Below, piece after piece: positions 27,573-36,574 of a DNA stretch of 64,000 nt. A program made the position numbers and the translations under genes. This DNA comes from Bacillus sp. EB106-08-02-XG196 (GTDB lineage: Bacteria; Bacillota; Bacilli; Bacillales; Cytobacillaceae). Numbering within the stretch: the first letter of the stretch is position 1; the number at the start of each line of letters is the position of its first letter. The stretch covers positions 629,953-693,952 of the forward strand of contig NZ_JABWSY010000001.1 in the NCBI RefSeq assembly GCF_013396335.1, read 5' to 3'. Below the pieces are notes generated by a model. It was not told where the DNA came from and did not search any database. It was given only the letters and a program-made list of their open reading frames with translations.

Positions 27573-27612
27573 AAAAAAAAGAGATTTAAGACGCCTTAAA
27601 TCTCCTTTTTTA
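27573..27612. terminator. Terminator after flagellin gene
   Basis: A perfect 10-bp stem (GAGATTTAAG/CTTAAATCTC, loop ACGC) is flanked by an A run and a T run, so it can act in both directions. On the minus strand it ends hag before the FN3 gene. Confidence 0.88.
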
Positions 27613-27616
27613 TTTG

Positions 27617-28885
27617 TTAACGAAGTAATTGAAGAACTGCCTGTGGCTGTTGGTTAGCTTGAGAGAGCATTGCTTGAGCTGCTTGAGAAAGAATATTATT
27701 CTTTGTGAATGTCATCATCTCTTTTGCCATATCAACATCACGAATACGTGACTCAGCAGATGTTAAGTTTTCAGCCGTTGTGCTTAAGCTGTTATTGGTG
27801 AATTCAAGTCGGTTTTGAACCGCACCCATTTTAGAACGCTCTGCTGCCACCGTTTCAATCGCTGTGTTAATCGCTGTGATTGAAGTGTTAGCTGCAGCCT
27901 GGGTTGAAATGTCTGCACCGCCAACTTTAAGGTCATCTCCATCTGTTAATGCTACGGTAGCTGTGAATACTGTCGTACCCTCGTCACCTTTAAATGCAAT
28001 TCCGTCTGTAGAACGTGCTACGACTTCTCCGTGTGTATCTAATAGGACGTTATCAGTCGCATTGTAAGTATAAGAACCTGCTTCAAGTCCAGTATTATCG
28101 AATGAAGCGGTAGCTTTCACATTTGTTCCATCATAGCTTAACGTACCAGATTTAACCGCTTGGCTAAATGTAAAGGTATCATCACCAGCTGTTCCATCAA
28201 ATGCCTTAGTAGTAAAGGTCAATCCATCCGTACTAGCTGCGACAACTTTACCGTTTTCATCCTTCACTTCATAATTTCCAGCACTTCCTGAAACACTGTA
28301 AGTTCCAGCCTTTAATGTATCACCTGTTGTTGTACCGCCAACAGTAACAGTGCTAGATTGTTCAATTCCAACTTTACCTGCAACACCCAAGCTAAATGAC
28401 TGAGCATCACCAATCTGAATGCTCATGTTTTGATCTTGGTTCGCACCAATTTGGAATGTACCGTCAAATGAACCATTTAAAAGTTTCTTACCATTAAACT
28501 CTGCAGAAGAACCGATACGTCCTACTTCTTCAGCTAATGTATCGATCTCAGCTTGAAGTTTTACACGGTCAGATGATGTGTTTGTATCGTTGGCAGATTG
28601 AACGGCTAGTTCACGCATACGCTGTAAAATAGAATGTGTTTCGTTCAGTGCACCTTCAGCTGTTTGAAGTAAAGAAACACCGTTTTGTGCGTTCTTTTGA
28701 GCTACTTCTAATCCGCGGATTTGTCCACGCATTTTTTCAGAGATAGCTAGACCAGCTGCGTCATCACTTGCACGGTTAATACGAAGGCCTGATGATAATC
28801 TTTCCATGTTTTTCGCTGCTGCATTGGACCCAGCGGTTAATTGACGATGTGTGTTAAGTGCTGCTACGTTCGTGTTAATTCTCAT
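27617..28885 (-). CDS. hag: Flagellin (filament protein)
   Basis: The protein has 422 residues. The conserved N-terminal D0/D1 part (INTNVAALNTHRQLTAGSNA, then LSSGLRINRASDDAAG) and C-terminal part (RDVDMAKEMMTFTKNNILSQ, ending PQAVLQLLR) form the export and polymerisation ends. The middle, about residues 170-320, is a variable surface domain rich in G, T and D. The gene has its own SigD-type promoter, a good AGGAGG site and flanking terminators, so it is probably a single-gene unit. Confidence 0.97.
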   Translation of the reverse strand: MRINTNVAALNTHRQLTAGSNAAAKNMERLSSGLRINRASDDAAGLAISEKMRGQIRGLEVAQKNAQNGVSLLQTAEGALNETHSILQRMRELAVQSANDTNTSSDRVKLQAEIDTLAEEVGRIGSSAEFNGKKLLNGSFDGTFQIGANQDQNMSIQIGDAQSFSLGVAGKVGIEQSSTVTVGGTTTGDTLKAGTYSVSGSAGNYEVKDENGKVVAASTDGLTFTTKAFDGTAGDDTFTFSQAVKSGTLSYDGTNVKATASFDNTGLEAGSYTYNATDNVLLDTHGEVVARSTDGIAFKGDEGTTVFTATVALTDGDDLKVGGADISTQAAANTSITAINTAIETVAAERSKMGAVQNRLEFTNNSLSTTAENLTSAESRIRDVDMAKEMMTFTKNNILSQAAQAMLSQANQQPQAVLQLLR

Positions 28886-28933
28886 TTTATGTACCCTCCT
28901 ATTGTTGAGGAATATTTTCCCTCTGTACTTTAT

Positions 28934-28961
28934 ATATCGACAGGATTTTGGAGGCTGTAGA
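28934..28961 (-). promoter_or_regulatory. FliA/SigD-type promoter before flagellin
   Basis: On the minus strand GTCGATAT (28934-28941) has TCTA 16 bp upstream. It lies about 50 bp before the hag start. The -10 has one change from GCCGATAT. Confidence 0.65.
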
Positions 28962-29013
28962 GGGGGAACGGAAAAACTTTTTAAAGAAATCTATTTTTAT
29001 CGAGACGGTCATT

Positions 29014-29052
29014 TTAAAAAAGTAAAATAGCCAGGCATATACCTGGCTATTT
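29014..29052 (-). terminator. Terminator after the PilZ gene
   Basis: The minus strand reads AAATAGCCAGG, loop TATATG, CCTGGCTATTTT, then a T-rich tract. It separates the PilZ gene from the hag promoter. Confidence 0.85.
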
Positions 29053-29062
29053 CTCTCAAAAT

Positions 29063-29560
29063 CTATTTAATAGCAATTTTCCTTCGTTCGTTTTCCATTG
29101 CGACGATTGTTTTCAGCAAGCGTTCTTCATCACTCGCTGAAAGATCGACAAATTGGATACCGTACAAAACTGCACGTTTTTTGATATTTTCGATTTTGCG
29201 GACGATTCTTCCGTTTAACATGAATTCTTCATGACCCAAGTTAAAATGAACCTTGATGTAGACTTTTTCCCTTAATGGAAAGTCGTAGTCACTCAGAATC
29301 CCCGCTCCACCTGCACTAACATCAACAATTTCACAATAGAAATACTCATTAACATCTAAACTTCCAATCTTTAAAACTTCCATGAGCGTATTTTTGATGT
29401 TAATTCGAAATCGAAAGTTATCTCTTCTGTTCGGCGGCTTCACCACTTTTTGTGCATTTCTTTGTCTCTTTTTCCTATTAGTTTGTGTTAAATATATAAT
29501 AGAAGAAACTAGGATAATTAACACCACTGCTGCTATTTTAATAACCTGTATTTCCTCCAT
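29063..29560 (-). CDS. Membrane-anchored PilZ-domain c-di-GMP receptor
   Basis: The protein has 165 residues. One N-terminal membrane helix is at about 7-25 (IKIAAVVLIILVSSIIYL), then a basic linker. The PilZ domain from about 45 has both ligand motifs, R46xxxR50 and D80xSxxG85 (DVSAGGAG). Such proteins bind cyclic di-GMP and often curb motility or flagellar function. It differs from the two-domain YcgR/YpfA flagellar brake because only a membrane helix precedes the PilZ domain. It sits between flgL and hag. Confidence 0.9.
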   Translation of the reverse strand: MEEIQVIKIAAVVLIILVSSIIYLTQTNRKKRQRNAQKVVKPPNRRDNFRFRINIKNTLMEVLKIGSLDVNEYFYCEIVDVSAGGAGILSDYDFPLREKVYIKVHFNLGHEEFMLNGRIVRKIENIKKRAVLYGIQFVDLSASDEERLLKTIVAMENERRKIAIK

Positions 29561-29582
29561 TTGATCCCCTCATTCAAAACAT

Positions 29583-29606
29583 CCCCACCTTAATTCTAAG
29601 ATGGGG
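29583..29606 (-). terminator. Possible terminator after flgL
   Basis: The minus strand has CCCCATCTTA, loop GAAT, TAAGGTGGGG, with a weak T-rich tail. It may end the flgM-flgL unit, with leakage into the PilZ gene. Confidence 0.55.
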
Positions 29607-29621
29607 AAAATGATGTAATTT

Positions 29622-30500
29622 TTATCTTAAAAAGTCAGCTAGGCTCTGCTGAAGGATTTTACCCCCTGCAGATAGGGATGCTTGCAGCAGTGTTTCTTGG
29701 CTGGACAGCTCCGTGAAAGCTTTTGAGATATCCGTATCTTCGACTGTTGATAGCATTTTCTTATTTAATAGCTGTGATTGCTCCAATTTATTCGACGCCA
29801 GCTCGAGCATATTTTGATTGATTCCAACTATAGTCCGCTGGGTAATCACATGATCCAATTGTTGATCAATTGAATTTAAGAGCGACCCTGGATTTTCACC
29901 GTTCTCCAATGTTTGCGCCACCACTTCAATGGTTTCAAACAAGTTTTTACCATCTGCTGAAAATCCAAAGACAGAGGATGCATGGACATTTCCTTTTACA
30001 CTAAGTCCTTGACCAACATTCCACTCCTTCACGATCGTGTTGCTCGGCTGCAAAGCACCATTTTGATAGGGCTGCGTATTCAAGTCTGTCCCTGAAAAAA
30101 GATAGCCACTACCATATGCTGTATTTGCAATATTCCCCACTTGATCAATCAGAGAGCGTACTTCCACAGCGATATTTTTCCTATCGCTCGGATTATTCGT
30201 GTCATTGCTCGCTTGAAGCGTAAGCTCACGAACTCTATGCAGTACATTCGTGACATTCCCCAGCTCACCGTCCATCGCTGAACTCCAACTAATACCATCT
30301 TCAACATTTTTTTGATATTGCTCAATTTGCGATAATGAGGAACGATAAGATAATCCCTTCAAGACTTCACCAGGCTGATCTGAAATCCTTTCATACTTCT
30401 TACCTGATGAAATTTGCCCATGAAGTGTCTCCATTGACTTATTGCTATGATGAAGGTTTTGGATAAATTTCTGACTGATCATCTGTTGCGTAACGCGCAT
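29622..30500 (-). CDS. flgL: Hook-filament junction protein FlgL
   Basis: The protein has 292 residues and flagellin-like ends (RVTQQMISQKFIQNLHHSNK, and near the C-terminus TELSSQETLLQASLSAGGKI). A typical LRELTLQASND-like helix is present (VRELTLQASNDTNNPSDRKN). FlgL joins FlgK to the filament. It follows flgK by 21 bp with a strong GGAGG site. Confidence 0.94.
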   Translation of the reverse strand: MRVTQQMISQKFIQNLHHSNKSMETLHGQISSGKKYERISDQPGEVLKGLSYRSSLSQIEQYQKNVEDGISWSSAMDGELGNVTNVLHRVRELTLQASNDTNNPSDRKNIAVEVRSLIDQVGNIANTAYGSGYLFSGTDLNTQPYQNGALQPSNTIVKEWNVGQGLSVKGNVHASSVFGFSADGKNLFETIEVVAQTLENGENPGSLLNSIDQQLDHVITQRTIVGINQNMLELASNKLEQSQLLNKKMLSTVEDTDISKAFTELSSQETLLQASLSAGGKILQQSLADFLR

Positions 30501-30521
30501 CCTTCTCCTCCTTTCAAGATT

Positions 30522-31985
30522 TTATTTCATTCCGTTAATCAATGTATTTAACAACTCATTCACTGCTGATACATAGCGGGCTGCGGCATTGTAAGCCTGC
30601 TGATAGCGAACCATGTTCGTCAATTCTTCATCAATTGATACTCCAGATACTGATTGTCGGCGATGGTCCACCTGCTGTACCATCTTGACAGCATTTTCAG
30701 CGGACTGCTGGGCAGTTTGAACGTCGGTTCCTACTTGACCGATGATTCCTTTGTAAAAGTCACCGATAGTTGCATTCGTTCCGCCAATATTAACTTTTTG
30801 AAAAAGAGCCTCACTCATCGCTTGCACATTCGATCCATCCCCAATCGTATCCGAAGAAGCTGCAGCTACCTTTGAAGGGAAATCTACCAGGATCGGGTTG
30901 ATTATCAAACTTCCTGCATTTCTTGGAGGCTGGGTTGGATCATCTTTATCAACAAAAAACAGAAGTTTTTCTAAAGGTTCATTCGGATTGGAACTTCTCT
31001 TCTTGATATCATCTAAGTTCCTCGCCTCATCTCCAGCATGAATGGCATTCATACTTTCAGCAATGGTCACCGCTAATAGGTCGATTTTCGCTTGTAAATC
31101 AGGAACACTTCCAACAGTGGTCCCATTGACCATATATCCATGGGTTTCTAGCAAGCCCTTGATTTCCCCGCCTGCTAATTCGATATCCGTCCCTGCGATA
31201 TTTGCCCTGCCGGTTTGGAGGTCCAGAGTAAATGCACTTTTCTCGTTCCCCTCTATCAGTTTTTCACCGCCGATAGAAACATCCACCCTGCCATTTTGTG
31301 CTGGCGTTACTTGGATATCAACTAGCTTTGAAAGTTGATCCAGCAGCACATCTCGTCGGTCCATCAAATCATTCGGTTGAGTGCCAGCGCCAATATTTTG
31401 GGCAATTTTCAAATTTAACCCAGCTACCTCGTTGGCAATGGTGTTGATCTCATTGGTTTTTCCTTGAATTTGATCGGCCAGGTTTGTTTTGTTTTGCTCA
31501 AGTCCGGTATAAATCTCATTGAATTGACCTGCCAGTTCTTTGCCGTTCGCGGCCACAACTACGCGGGCCGATAAATTTTCCGGCTGCTTAGAAAGCTCCT
31601 GCAAGCCCTGCCAAAAACGGTTAAGCGAACTAGTGAGACCTGAATCACCTAATTCGTTGAAGACATTTTCGATGTTGGAAAGGGCACTTGCCTTTGCTTC
31701 CCAATATCCAGCCTCTTTCTGCTCATTCTGAAATTGACGGTCTAAATATGATTCACGAATTCGCCGAAATTCGGATACTTCCACTCCAGTTCCCATCTGC
31801 ATCGGAATGGTCCCGTTATTAGGATTGGGAGATGCTAATGGGTGTGTTGCCTGTAAAATGGCTTCCTGTCTCGTATAACCAATTGTATTTGCATTGGCAA
31901 TGTTATGCCCCGTTGTGCTGAGTGCGGTTTGTTGGGATAAAATTGCTCTTTTTCCAATTTCTAACCCATGAAAGGTTGAGTACAT
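30522..31985 (-). CDS. flgK: Hook-filament junction protein FlgK
   Basis: The protein has 487 residues. The N-terminus (STFHGLEIGKRAILSQQTAL) and C-terminus (EELTNMVRYQQAYNAAARYV, then SAVNELLNTLINGMK) are the FlgK axial helices. It forms the first junction zone on the hook. The order flgM-flgN-flgK-flgL is the usual Bacillus arrangement. Confidence 0.95.
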   Translation of the reverse strand: MYSTFHGLEIGKRAILSQQTALSTTGHNIANANTIGYTRQEAILQATHPLASPNPNNGTIPMQMGTGVEVSEFRRIRESYLDRQFQNEQKEAGYWEAKASALSNIENVFNELGDSGLTSSLNRFWQGLQELSKQPENLSARVVVAANGKELAGQFNEIYTGLEQNKTNLADQIQGKTNEINTIANEVAGLNLKIAQNIGAGTQPNDLMDRRDVLLDQLSKLVDIQVTPAQNGRVDVSIGGEKLIEGNEKSAFTLDLQTGRANIAGTDIELAGGEIKGLLETHGYMVNGTTVGSVPDLQAKIDLLAVTIAESMNAIHAGDEARNLDDIKKRSSNPNEPLEKLLFFVDKDDPTQPPRNAGSLIINPILVDFPSKVAAASSDTIGDGSNVQAMSEALFQKVNIGGTNATIGDFYKGIIGQVGTDVQTAQQSAENAVKMVQQVDHRRQSVSGVSIDEELTNMVRYQQAYNAAARYVSAVNELLNTLINGMK

Positions 31986-31997
31986 CTTTTTTCTCCC

Positions 31998-32468
31998 CTA
32001 TGCTTTTAAATCAAACAAACGAGCATATTCCCTTGAATCTTGGGCTGCTGCTTCTGAACTATAAAGACCCGAATCCTTTGATTGCGGAAGCATTTGCTCG
32101 ATCATGAACTGTGTATAGGTTAAGGATTGCTGTATCAATTGCTGGTTAAGGTTGTTTACTTTATCAATTTCTTCAAATAAACGCTGAAGTAATTTCAGTT
32201 TCGATGACCACTCAGCCTTTGTCACTCCATCTGGCTGTTGTTCAATTAACTTCGAAAGTGGGAGATAGGATTTGTCGTGTTCTAATACTTCCATTCTCAT
32301 CTCATCTGCTTCTTTGATTTTTTTGATAAGCTTAGATTCATCCGCCATGATAGCAAGCAGCGGATTAATTTCTGCAGAAATTAGGATGTCCTGCTTTTTC
32401 TTTGCGGTTTCTAATAATGTGATATGCAGGTCGGTTAACATCTGCAAAACTTCTGTGAGGCTATTCAT
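31998..32468 (-). CDS. flgN: FlgN-type chaperone for FlgK/FlgL
   Basis: The protein has 156 residues and is helical and leucine-rich (NSLTEVLQMLTDLHITLLE). It ends with a glutamine/serine-rich tail. FlgN proteins keep FlgK and FlgL export-ready. The frame could begin at GTG 32480, but ATG 32468 has AGGTG 8 bp upstream and overlaps the flgM stop by 8 bp. Confidence 0.85.
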   Translation of the reverse strand: MNSLTEVLQMLTDLHITLLETAKKKQDILISAEINPLLAIMADESKLIKKIKEADEMRMEVLEHDKSYLPLSKLIEQQPDGVTKAEWSSKLKLLQRLFEEIDKVNNLNQQLIQQSLTYTQFMIEQMLPQSKDSGLYSSEAAAQDSREYARLFDLKA

Positions 32469-32730
32469 CGATTTTCGCACCTGTCTTCCAAGCTGAAAGT
32501 AGTTTATCCGCTAACTTTTCACTGTCTACTTTGTAGGTGCCATTGGCAATTTGGTTTTTCAACTGCTCTATTTTTGCCTCTTTTTCTTTTTGTATCTGAA
32601 GCTTTGCTTCACTTGATAATTCTACTTTGTCAGCTTGTGGTTTGTTTATTACTTCTTCCCTTTTCGGCTGGTTATTCTTTTGGTATGCCTGATATGCCGC
32701 ATCAATTCGATTAATTGGATTGATTTTCAT
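32461..32730 (-). CDS. flgM: Anti-sigma factor FlgM
   Basis: The protein has 89 residues. The C-terminal part (KVELSSEAKLQIQKEKEAKI, then LKNQIANGTYKVDSEKLADK) is the conserved sigma-28-binding region. FlgM holds FliA inactive until it is exported through the finished hook. Its own promoter is SigD-type, which gives feedback. Confidence 0.94.
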   Translation of the reverse strand: MKINPINRIDAAYQAYQKNNQPKREEVINKPQADKVELSSEAKLQIQKEKEAKIEQLKNQIANGTYKVDSEKLADKLLSAWKTGAKIDE

Positions 32731-32765
32731 AAAGTCCGCTCCTTTTAACTCTATCCATACTTTTT

Positions 32766-32793
32766 GTATCGGCAGTTTGTTGTTTAATGTTTA
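32766..32793 (-). promoter_or_regulatory. FliA/SigD-type promoter before flgM
   Basis: The minus strand has TAAA (32790-32793), a 16-bp spacer and GCCGATAC (32766-32773). This is a near-consensus sigma-28 promoter and lies 36 bp before the flgM start. Confidence 0.82.
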
Positions 32794-32812
32794 GAGTATT
32801 TCTTATTTTTTT

Positions 32813-32844
32813 CAAAAAAAGAAACGGCAGCACTGACTACCGTT
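32813..32844 (-). terminator. Terminator after flhP
   Basis: The minus strand has AACGGTAG...CTGCCGTT followed by TTTCTTTTTTT. It closes the yaaR-flhO-flhP unit just before the flgM promoter. Confidence 0.75.
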
Positions 32845-32865
32845 GCTTGATTGGTATAAATTCCG

Positions 32866-33636
32866 TTAAGACCTCATGATCCCATTTGCAATTCCCATCA
32901 TCTGATCGGCATAGCTAAGCGCGCGGGCATTGGCCTGATAGCCTCTTTGTGCCTTGATCATTTCGGTCATTTCCTGATTCAAATCCACATTGGACGATTC
33001 TAAAAACCCTTGTTTGATTTGTGAAGCTACAGTTGTAACGGCTCCGCCAGTTAACCAGTAAACCCCGCCATCATCCTTTAACAGCTGTGGATTGTTGAAG
33101 TCGACCAAACCGATTTGCTGGTTTGTCCCCGTTATGGTTCCATCGCTGGCCACCACAAATTCATTGTCTGTGCTCCATTCAATTGGATTTCGATTTTGAT
33201 CAAGCAGCACGTCTCCGTGGGCGTTTACCAGCTGAAATCGACCGCCGCCAACAGGAGATTGTTGAAAGGCTCCACCTCTCGTATACAAAATTTCCGTTGT
33301 TGTTCCTGTTGTTCGTTGTACTTGGAAATAGCCGTTCCCTTCAATCATGAAATCAAAGGGCTGATCTGTTTGCTTAGGAACACCTTGAGTGAAATCCAAT
33401 GGCGTTGCCGCCAGACGCGATCCAAAGGTAGTTCGAATGCCTAGAGGAGACAAACGTCCCATCTCCTTTTGAGCCTCTGTTTGGTTTTGAATCGAAATGG
33501 TTAGATTGTCAGAAAAAGTGGCTTCTCTGCGCTTAAAGCCTGTTGATTCCACATTCGAAATATTATTAGCGATGGTATCTAACTTCCCTTGATAGGCGCG
33601 AACACCAGACGAAGCAATAAATAAAGATGTATTCAT
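32866..33636 (-). CDS. flhP: Distal rod-type flagellar protein (FlhP/FlgG family)
   Basis: The protein has 256 residues. It has the axial N-terminus (GVRAYQGKLDTIANNISNVE) and C-terminus (NQEMTEMIKAQRGYQANARA). It forms a pair with the next upstream gene, as FlhO and FlhP do in Bacillus subtilis, where both are needed for the distal rod. The family is clear, but FlgF versus FlgG naming is not settled by sequence alone. Confidence 0.87.
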   Translation of the reverse strand: MNTSLFIASSGVRAYQGKLDTIANNISNVESTGFKRREATFSDNLTISIQNQTEAQKEMGRLSPLGIRTTFGSRLAATPLDFTQGVPKQTDQPFDFMIEGNGYFQVQRTTGTTTEILYTRGGAFQQSPVGGGRFQLVNAHGDVLLDQNRNPIEWSTDNEFVVASDGTITGTNQQIGLVDFNNPQLLKDDGGVYWLTGGAVTTVASQIKQGFLESSNVDLNQEMTEMIKAQRGYQANARALSYADQMMGIANGIMRS

Positions 33637-33639
33637 AGC

Positions 33640-34482
33640 TTATACCCTTCCAATCGTGTTTAATTGTTCTAGTGTTTTATCATAGGCTTGAAGTACCTTT
33701 TGATTTGCCTCATACAACCGAATATTAGTCATCATTTCGGTAATCGTTTGGGATGTATCAACATTCGATTGCTCAATCATTTTATGATGCAGCTGTAAAC
33801 CGACTGGAAGAGTCTGGGCAAGCATACCTGAAGCTGCCCCCTCAAGCGCATAGAGACCATTATCTTTTTTAACTAATTGATTTGGGTTATTGACCACCAT
33901 GATTCCTAGCGAGGCAATGATTCGTGCCCGTGCTGGGTCATTAGGGTTAGCGATAATATCCCCATTATTTTGGATGGATACATTTCCAGAGGTCAATTCT
34001 CGGTCCGAGATAGGTCGGCCATTTTTCCCTAATACCAAATCTCCGGATGAAGTGGTCAGCTGTCCATTTTCATTGACGGAAAACCTTCCGTTTCGCGTAA
34101 ATTGAAAACTGCCATCAGCAGTTTGTACAGCAAAAAAGGCAGCTGGTTTGATGGATTCACCGTTTTCTAAAATAGGAGACAGGTTTTGGTCGTTAATCGC
34201 AACATCAAAAGGCATATTGCTGTTCACCAGACTTCCCTGTGAAAAAAGTGGTAAGGTTTCTTGATTATAGACCCCCATCGACAATGTACCGATTTTTGGT
34301 GTTTCTCCTGAAGTTTCTGTTTGTCGAATGCGTTCTAGTAACATTTCTGGGAAGGAACGCAGCGGACTTGAGTCCTGTTTAAACCCTGGGGTTTCGACAT
34401 TAGTCAAATTATTCGTAAGTGCATTTTGTCTCCTCTGTAACGCAATCATCCCGGAGGCAGCGGTATCAATTCCTCGAAGCAT
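33640..34482 (-). CDS. flhO: Distal rod-type flagellar protein (FlhO/FlgF family)
   Basis: The protein has 280 residues and starts LRGIDTAASGMIALQRRQNA. The C-terminal SQTITEMMTNIRLYEANQKV pattern is that of rod/hook proteins. It lies 3 bp before flhP and 14 bp after yaaR. By pairing it matches FlhO. Confidence 0.87.
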   Translation of the reverse strand: MLRGIDTAASGMIALQRRQNALTNNLTNVETPGFKQDSSPLRSFPEMLLERIRQTETSGETPKIGTLSMGVYNQETLPLFSQGSLVNSNMPFDVAINDQNLSPILENGESIKPAAFFAVQTADGSFQFTRNGRFSVNENGQLTTSSGDLVLGKNGRPISDRELTSGNVSIQNNGDIIANPNDPARARIIASLGIMVVNNPNQLVKKDNGLYALEGAASGMLAQTLPVGLQLHHKMIEQSNVDTSQTITEMMTNIRLYEANQKVLQAYDKTLEQLNTIGRV

Positions 34483-34496
34483 AGTCGTACTCCTCT

Positions 34497-34934
34497 CTAC
34501 ATGTATAAGTTTACTAAAAGCCCTTTAATTTCTCCGATTGTCTTCAAAAGGTCGACAGAATTGGTTTGTTTTTCCATAACTTGCTCCGAAAGCTTAATCA
34601 GCTGTTGGTCAATTTGTTTAATTATTTTTAGTCTTTTATCTCTACCATTGGAGTGAAATGACCGATACTCTTCTATGGAGTAACCATTTTGAACGACTTC
34701 TTTTAAAAAGTCTTGAATGCTTTGTTTAAACGCCAGTAAATCCTTTACTGATTGAGAGCTACTTAAGCGAATACCGATTTGCTCCAAATCCTTGAGTAGC
34801 GTTTGTAAACGATCCTTTGTTAAATCAACTTGTGATTCCTGAAAAATTTGTTGAAAAGAAGGGGATTCTTTCCCTTTCTCCCGCACTGGAATAAATCGAT
34901 CCTGATTGATAGCTTGACTTTGTTGGATCTTCAA
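34497..34934 (-). CDS. yaaR: YaaR family protein (DUF327)
   Basis: The protein has 145 residues. The pattern SVKDLLAFKQSIQDFLKEVV and the C-terminal IGEIKGLLVNLY are hallmarks of YaaR proteins, whose function is unknown. The start is TTG at 34934 behind AAGGGGAAG. In most Bacillus genomes yaaR lies near tmk and yaaQ, but here it heads a flagellar rod unit, which suggests a flagellar role for this copy. Confidence 0.8.
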   Translation of the reverse strand: MKIQQSQAINQDRFIPVREKGKESPSFQQIFQESQVDLTKDRLQTLLKDLEQIGIRLSSSQSVKDLLAFKQSIQDFLKEVVQNGYSIEEYRSFHSNGRDKRLKIIKQIDQQLIKLSEQVMEKQTNSVDLLKTIGEIKGLLVNLYM

Positions 34935-35023
34935 GCGACTTCCCCTTTCATGGTTGAATTTTCCGTTTTACGAAGAATGTAATTTATTAAAACTAAATTA
35001 AAGATAAACTAAAGGAGAAATTT

Positions 35024-35827
35024 ATGTCTAGTATTTTTGGAATTTTATTGGCACTCGCGGCAATTGGTATAGGGATGATTTTAAAAGGAGCACCACTTGC
35101 ATCCCTGAACAATCCTGCGGCATATCTGATTATTTTTGGCGGGACAGCCGCTGCGATACTTATTGCATTTCCGTTCCGAGAAATTAAAAAATTTCCGATC
35201 CTGTTAAAAATTGCTCTGGTGGAACCGAAACTTCCTTCGAAGGCAGAACAGATTGCTAGATTAATAGAATGTGCGGAGATGGCCAAAAAAGAGGGGTTTT
35301 TAGCTTTAGAGGAAATCGCTGAATCAACAGACGATCCTTTTTTTAAAAAAGGTCTTGAAATGATCATCGATGGCTATGATGCGGATTTCATAGAGGAAGT
35401 TCTATTCGATGAAGTCGAGGCGATTGAACAGCGTCATAAAACAGGCGCCCTTATTTTTACCCAAGCGGGTACGTATGCTCCGACGCTTGGTGTTCTTGGG
35501 GCCGTAGTCGGTCTAATTGCTGCTCTTGGCTCATTATCCGAAATAGAAAAAATCGGTCATTCGATTTCAGCAGCTTTCATTGCTACCTTACTTGGGATTT
35601 TTTCCGGTTATGTCCTTTGGCATCCATTAGCGAACAAATTAAAGAGACTTTCCAAACAAGAGCAGGAATTAAAACTGATTATCATTGAAGGGCTGCTCTC
35701 TATCTATCAGGGAGTTTTGCCTAGTGCCTTGGAGAAAAAGCTGACGGTCCATATTCCACCGTCTGAACGGGTTAAAGCAGAAAGTCAACTTGAAGAAGAT
35801 GATTATTTTGAGGAGAAATCGGCATGA
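35024..35827 (+). CDS. motA: Flagellar stator protein MotA
   Basis: The protein has 267 residues and four membrane segments. The cytoplasmic loop carries the charged residues that touch FliG (for example EQIARLIECAEMAKKEGFLA). The GTYAPTLGVLGAVVGLIAAL stretch of the third helix is diagnostic. It overlaps motB by 4 bp. No SigD-type site was seen in the 89 bp upstream. Confidence 0.95.
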   Translation: MSSIFGILLALAAIGIGMILKGAPLASLNNPAAYLIIFGGTAAAILIAFPFREIKKFPILLKIALVEPKLPSKAEQIARLIECAEMAKKEGFLALEEIAESTDDPFFKKGLEMIIDGYDADFIEEVLFDEVEAIEQRHKTGALIFTQAGTYAPTLGVLGAVVGLIAALGSLSEIEKIGHSISAAFIATLLGIFSGYVLWHPLANKLKRLSKQEQELKLIIIEGLLSIYQGVLPSALEKKLTVHIPPSERVKAESQLEEDDYFEEKSA

Positions 35828-36549
35828 GGAAACGGAAAAGGGCCTTTAACACTGACCATGATGAACATTTTGATGAATCCTGGCTGATTCCATATGCTGA
35901 CCTATTAACACTGTTATTAGCATTGTTCATTGTCTTATATGCAGCCAGTACCGTTGACAAAGTAAAATATCAATCCATCATGGAATCCTTTCAATCTGAA
36001 TTAACAGGGACAAAAATAGAAAGTGTACATGCTGGTCTTTCACCCACCCCTTCTTCTCCTCAACCGGAGGTCGGATTACCCGAGGAAGAAACGAATGATA
36101 AAGAACTAGATGTGTTGAAGCAGCAGCTTGAAAGCTACATCAATACCAACAATCTGCAGGATATGGTCTCTCTAGAGGATACGGAAAAAGGGATTGAAGT
36201 GTCATTAAAGGATGTAATTTTATTTGATTCTGGCAGAGCGGATTTGAAGGAACACTCATTTCAAACCTTAAACGGGCTTGTAGGCTTGATTAATACCGTT
36301 CCTAATCCAATTAGCATTGAGGGTCATACTGACAATGTCCCGGCACATAATACAATCTATACTTCCAATTGGGAATTGTCTGCCGCTCGAGCTGCCAGTG
36401 TTCTCCACTACTTTGATTCTCAAAAGGTTCAAGCAAGTCGCATGCAATTTTCAGGATTTGGAGAATATCAGCCGCTTTATCCAAATGATACGGATGAAAA
36501 CCGCCAGTCAAATCGGCGGGTAACCGTTGTGATTTTACGAGGCAGTTAA
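35824..36549 (+). CDS. motB: Flagellar stator protein MotB
   Basis: The protein has 241 residues. One membrane helix contains the ion-binding aspartate D26 (WLIPYADLLTLLLALFIVLY). The OmpA-type peptidoglycan-binding domain shows SIEGHTDNVP and TSNWELSAARAASV. Val37 in the helix is the residue linked to proton coupling in Bacillus MotB, whereas sodium-type MotS tends to have Leu. Proton drive is therefore likely but inferred. Confidence 0.95.
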   Translation: MRKRKRAFNTDHDEHFDESWLIPYADLLTLLLALFIVLYAASTVDKVKYQSIMESFQSELTGTKIESVHAGLSPTPSSPQPEVGLPEEETNDKELDVLKQQLESYINTNNLQDMVSLEDTEKGIEVSLKDVILFDSGRADLKEHSFQTLNGLVGLINTVPNPISIEGHTDNVPAHNTIYTSNWELSAARAASVLHYFDSQKVQASRMQFSGFGEYQPLYPNDTDENRQSNRRVTVVILRGS

Positions 36550-36574
36550 TTTTCTGCGACTGGAGGATGCAGCT

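Noticed and set aside
34935..35023. SigD promoter before motA
   Set aside because: No GCCGATA-like -10 was found in the 89-bp gap; the CCGTTTTACG stretch does not match.
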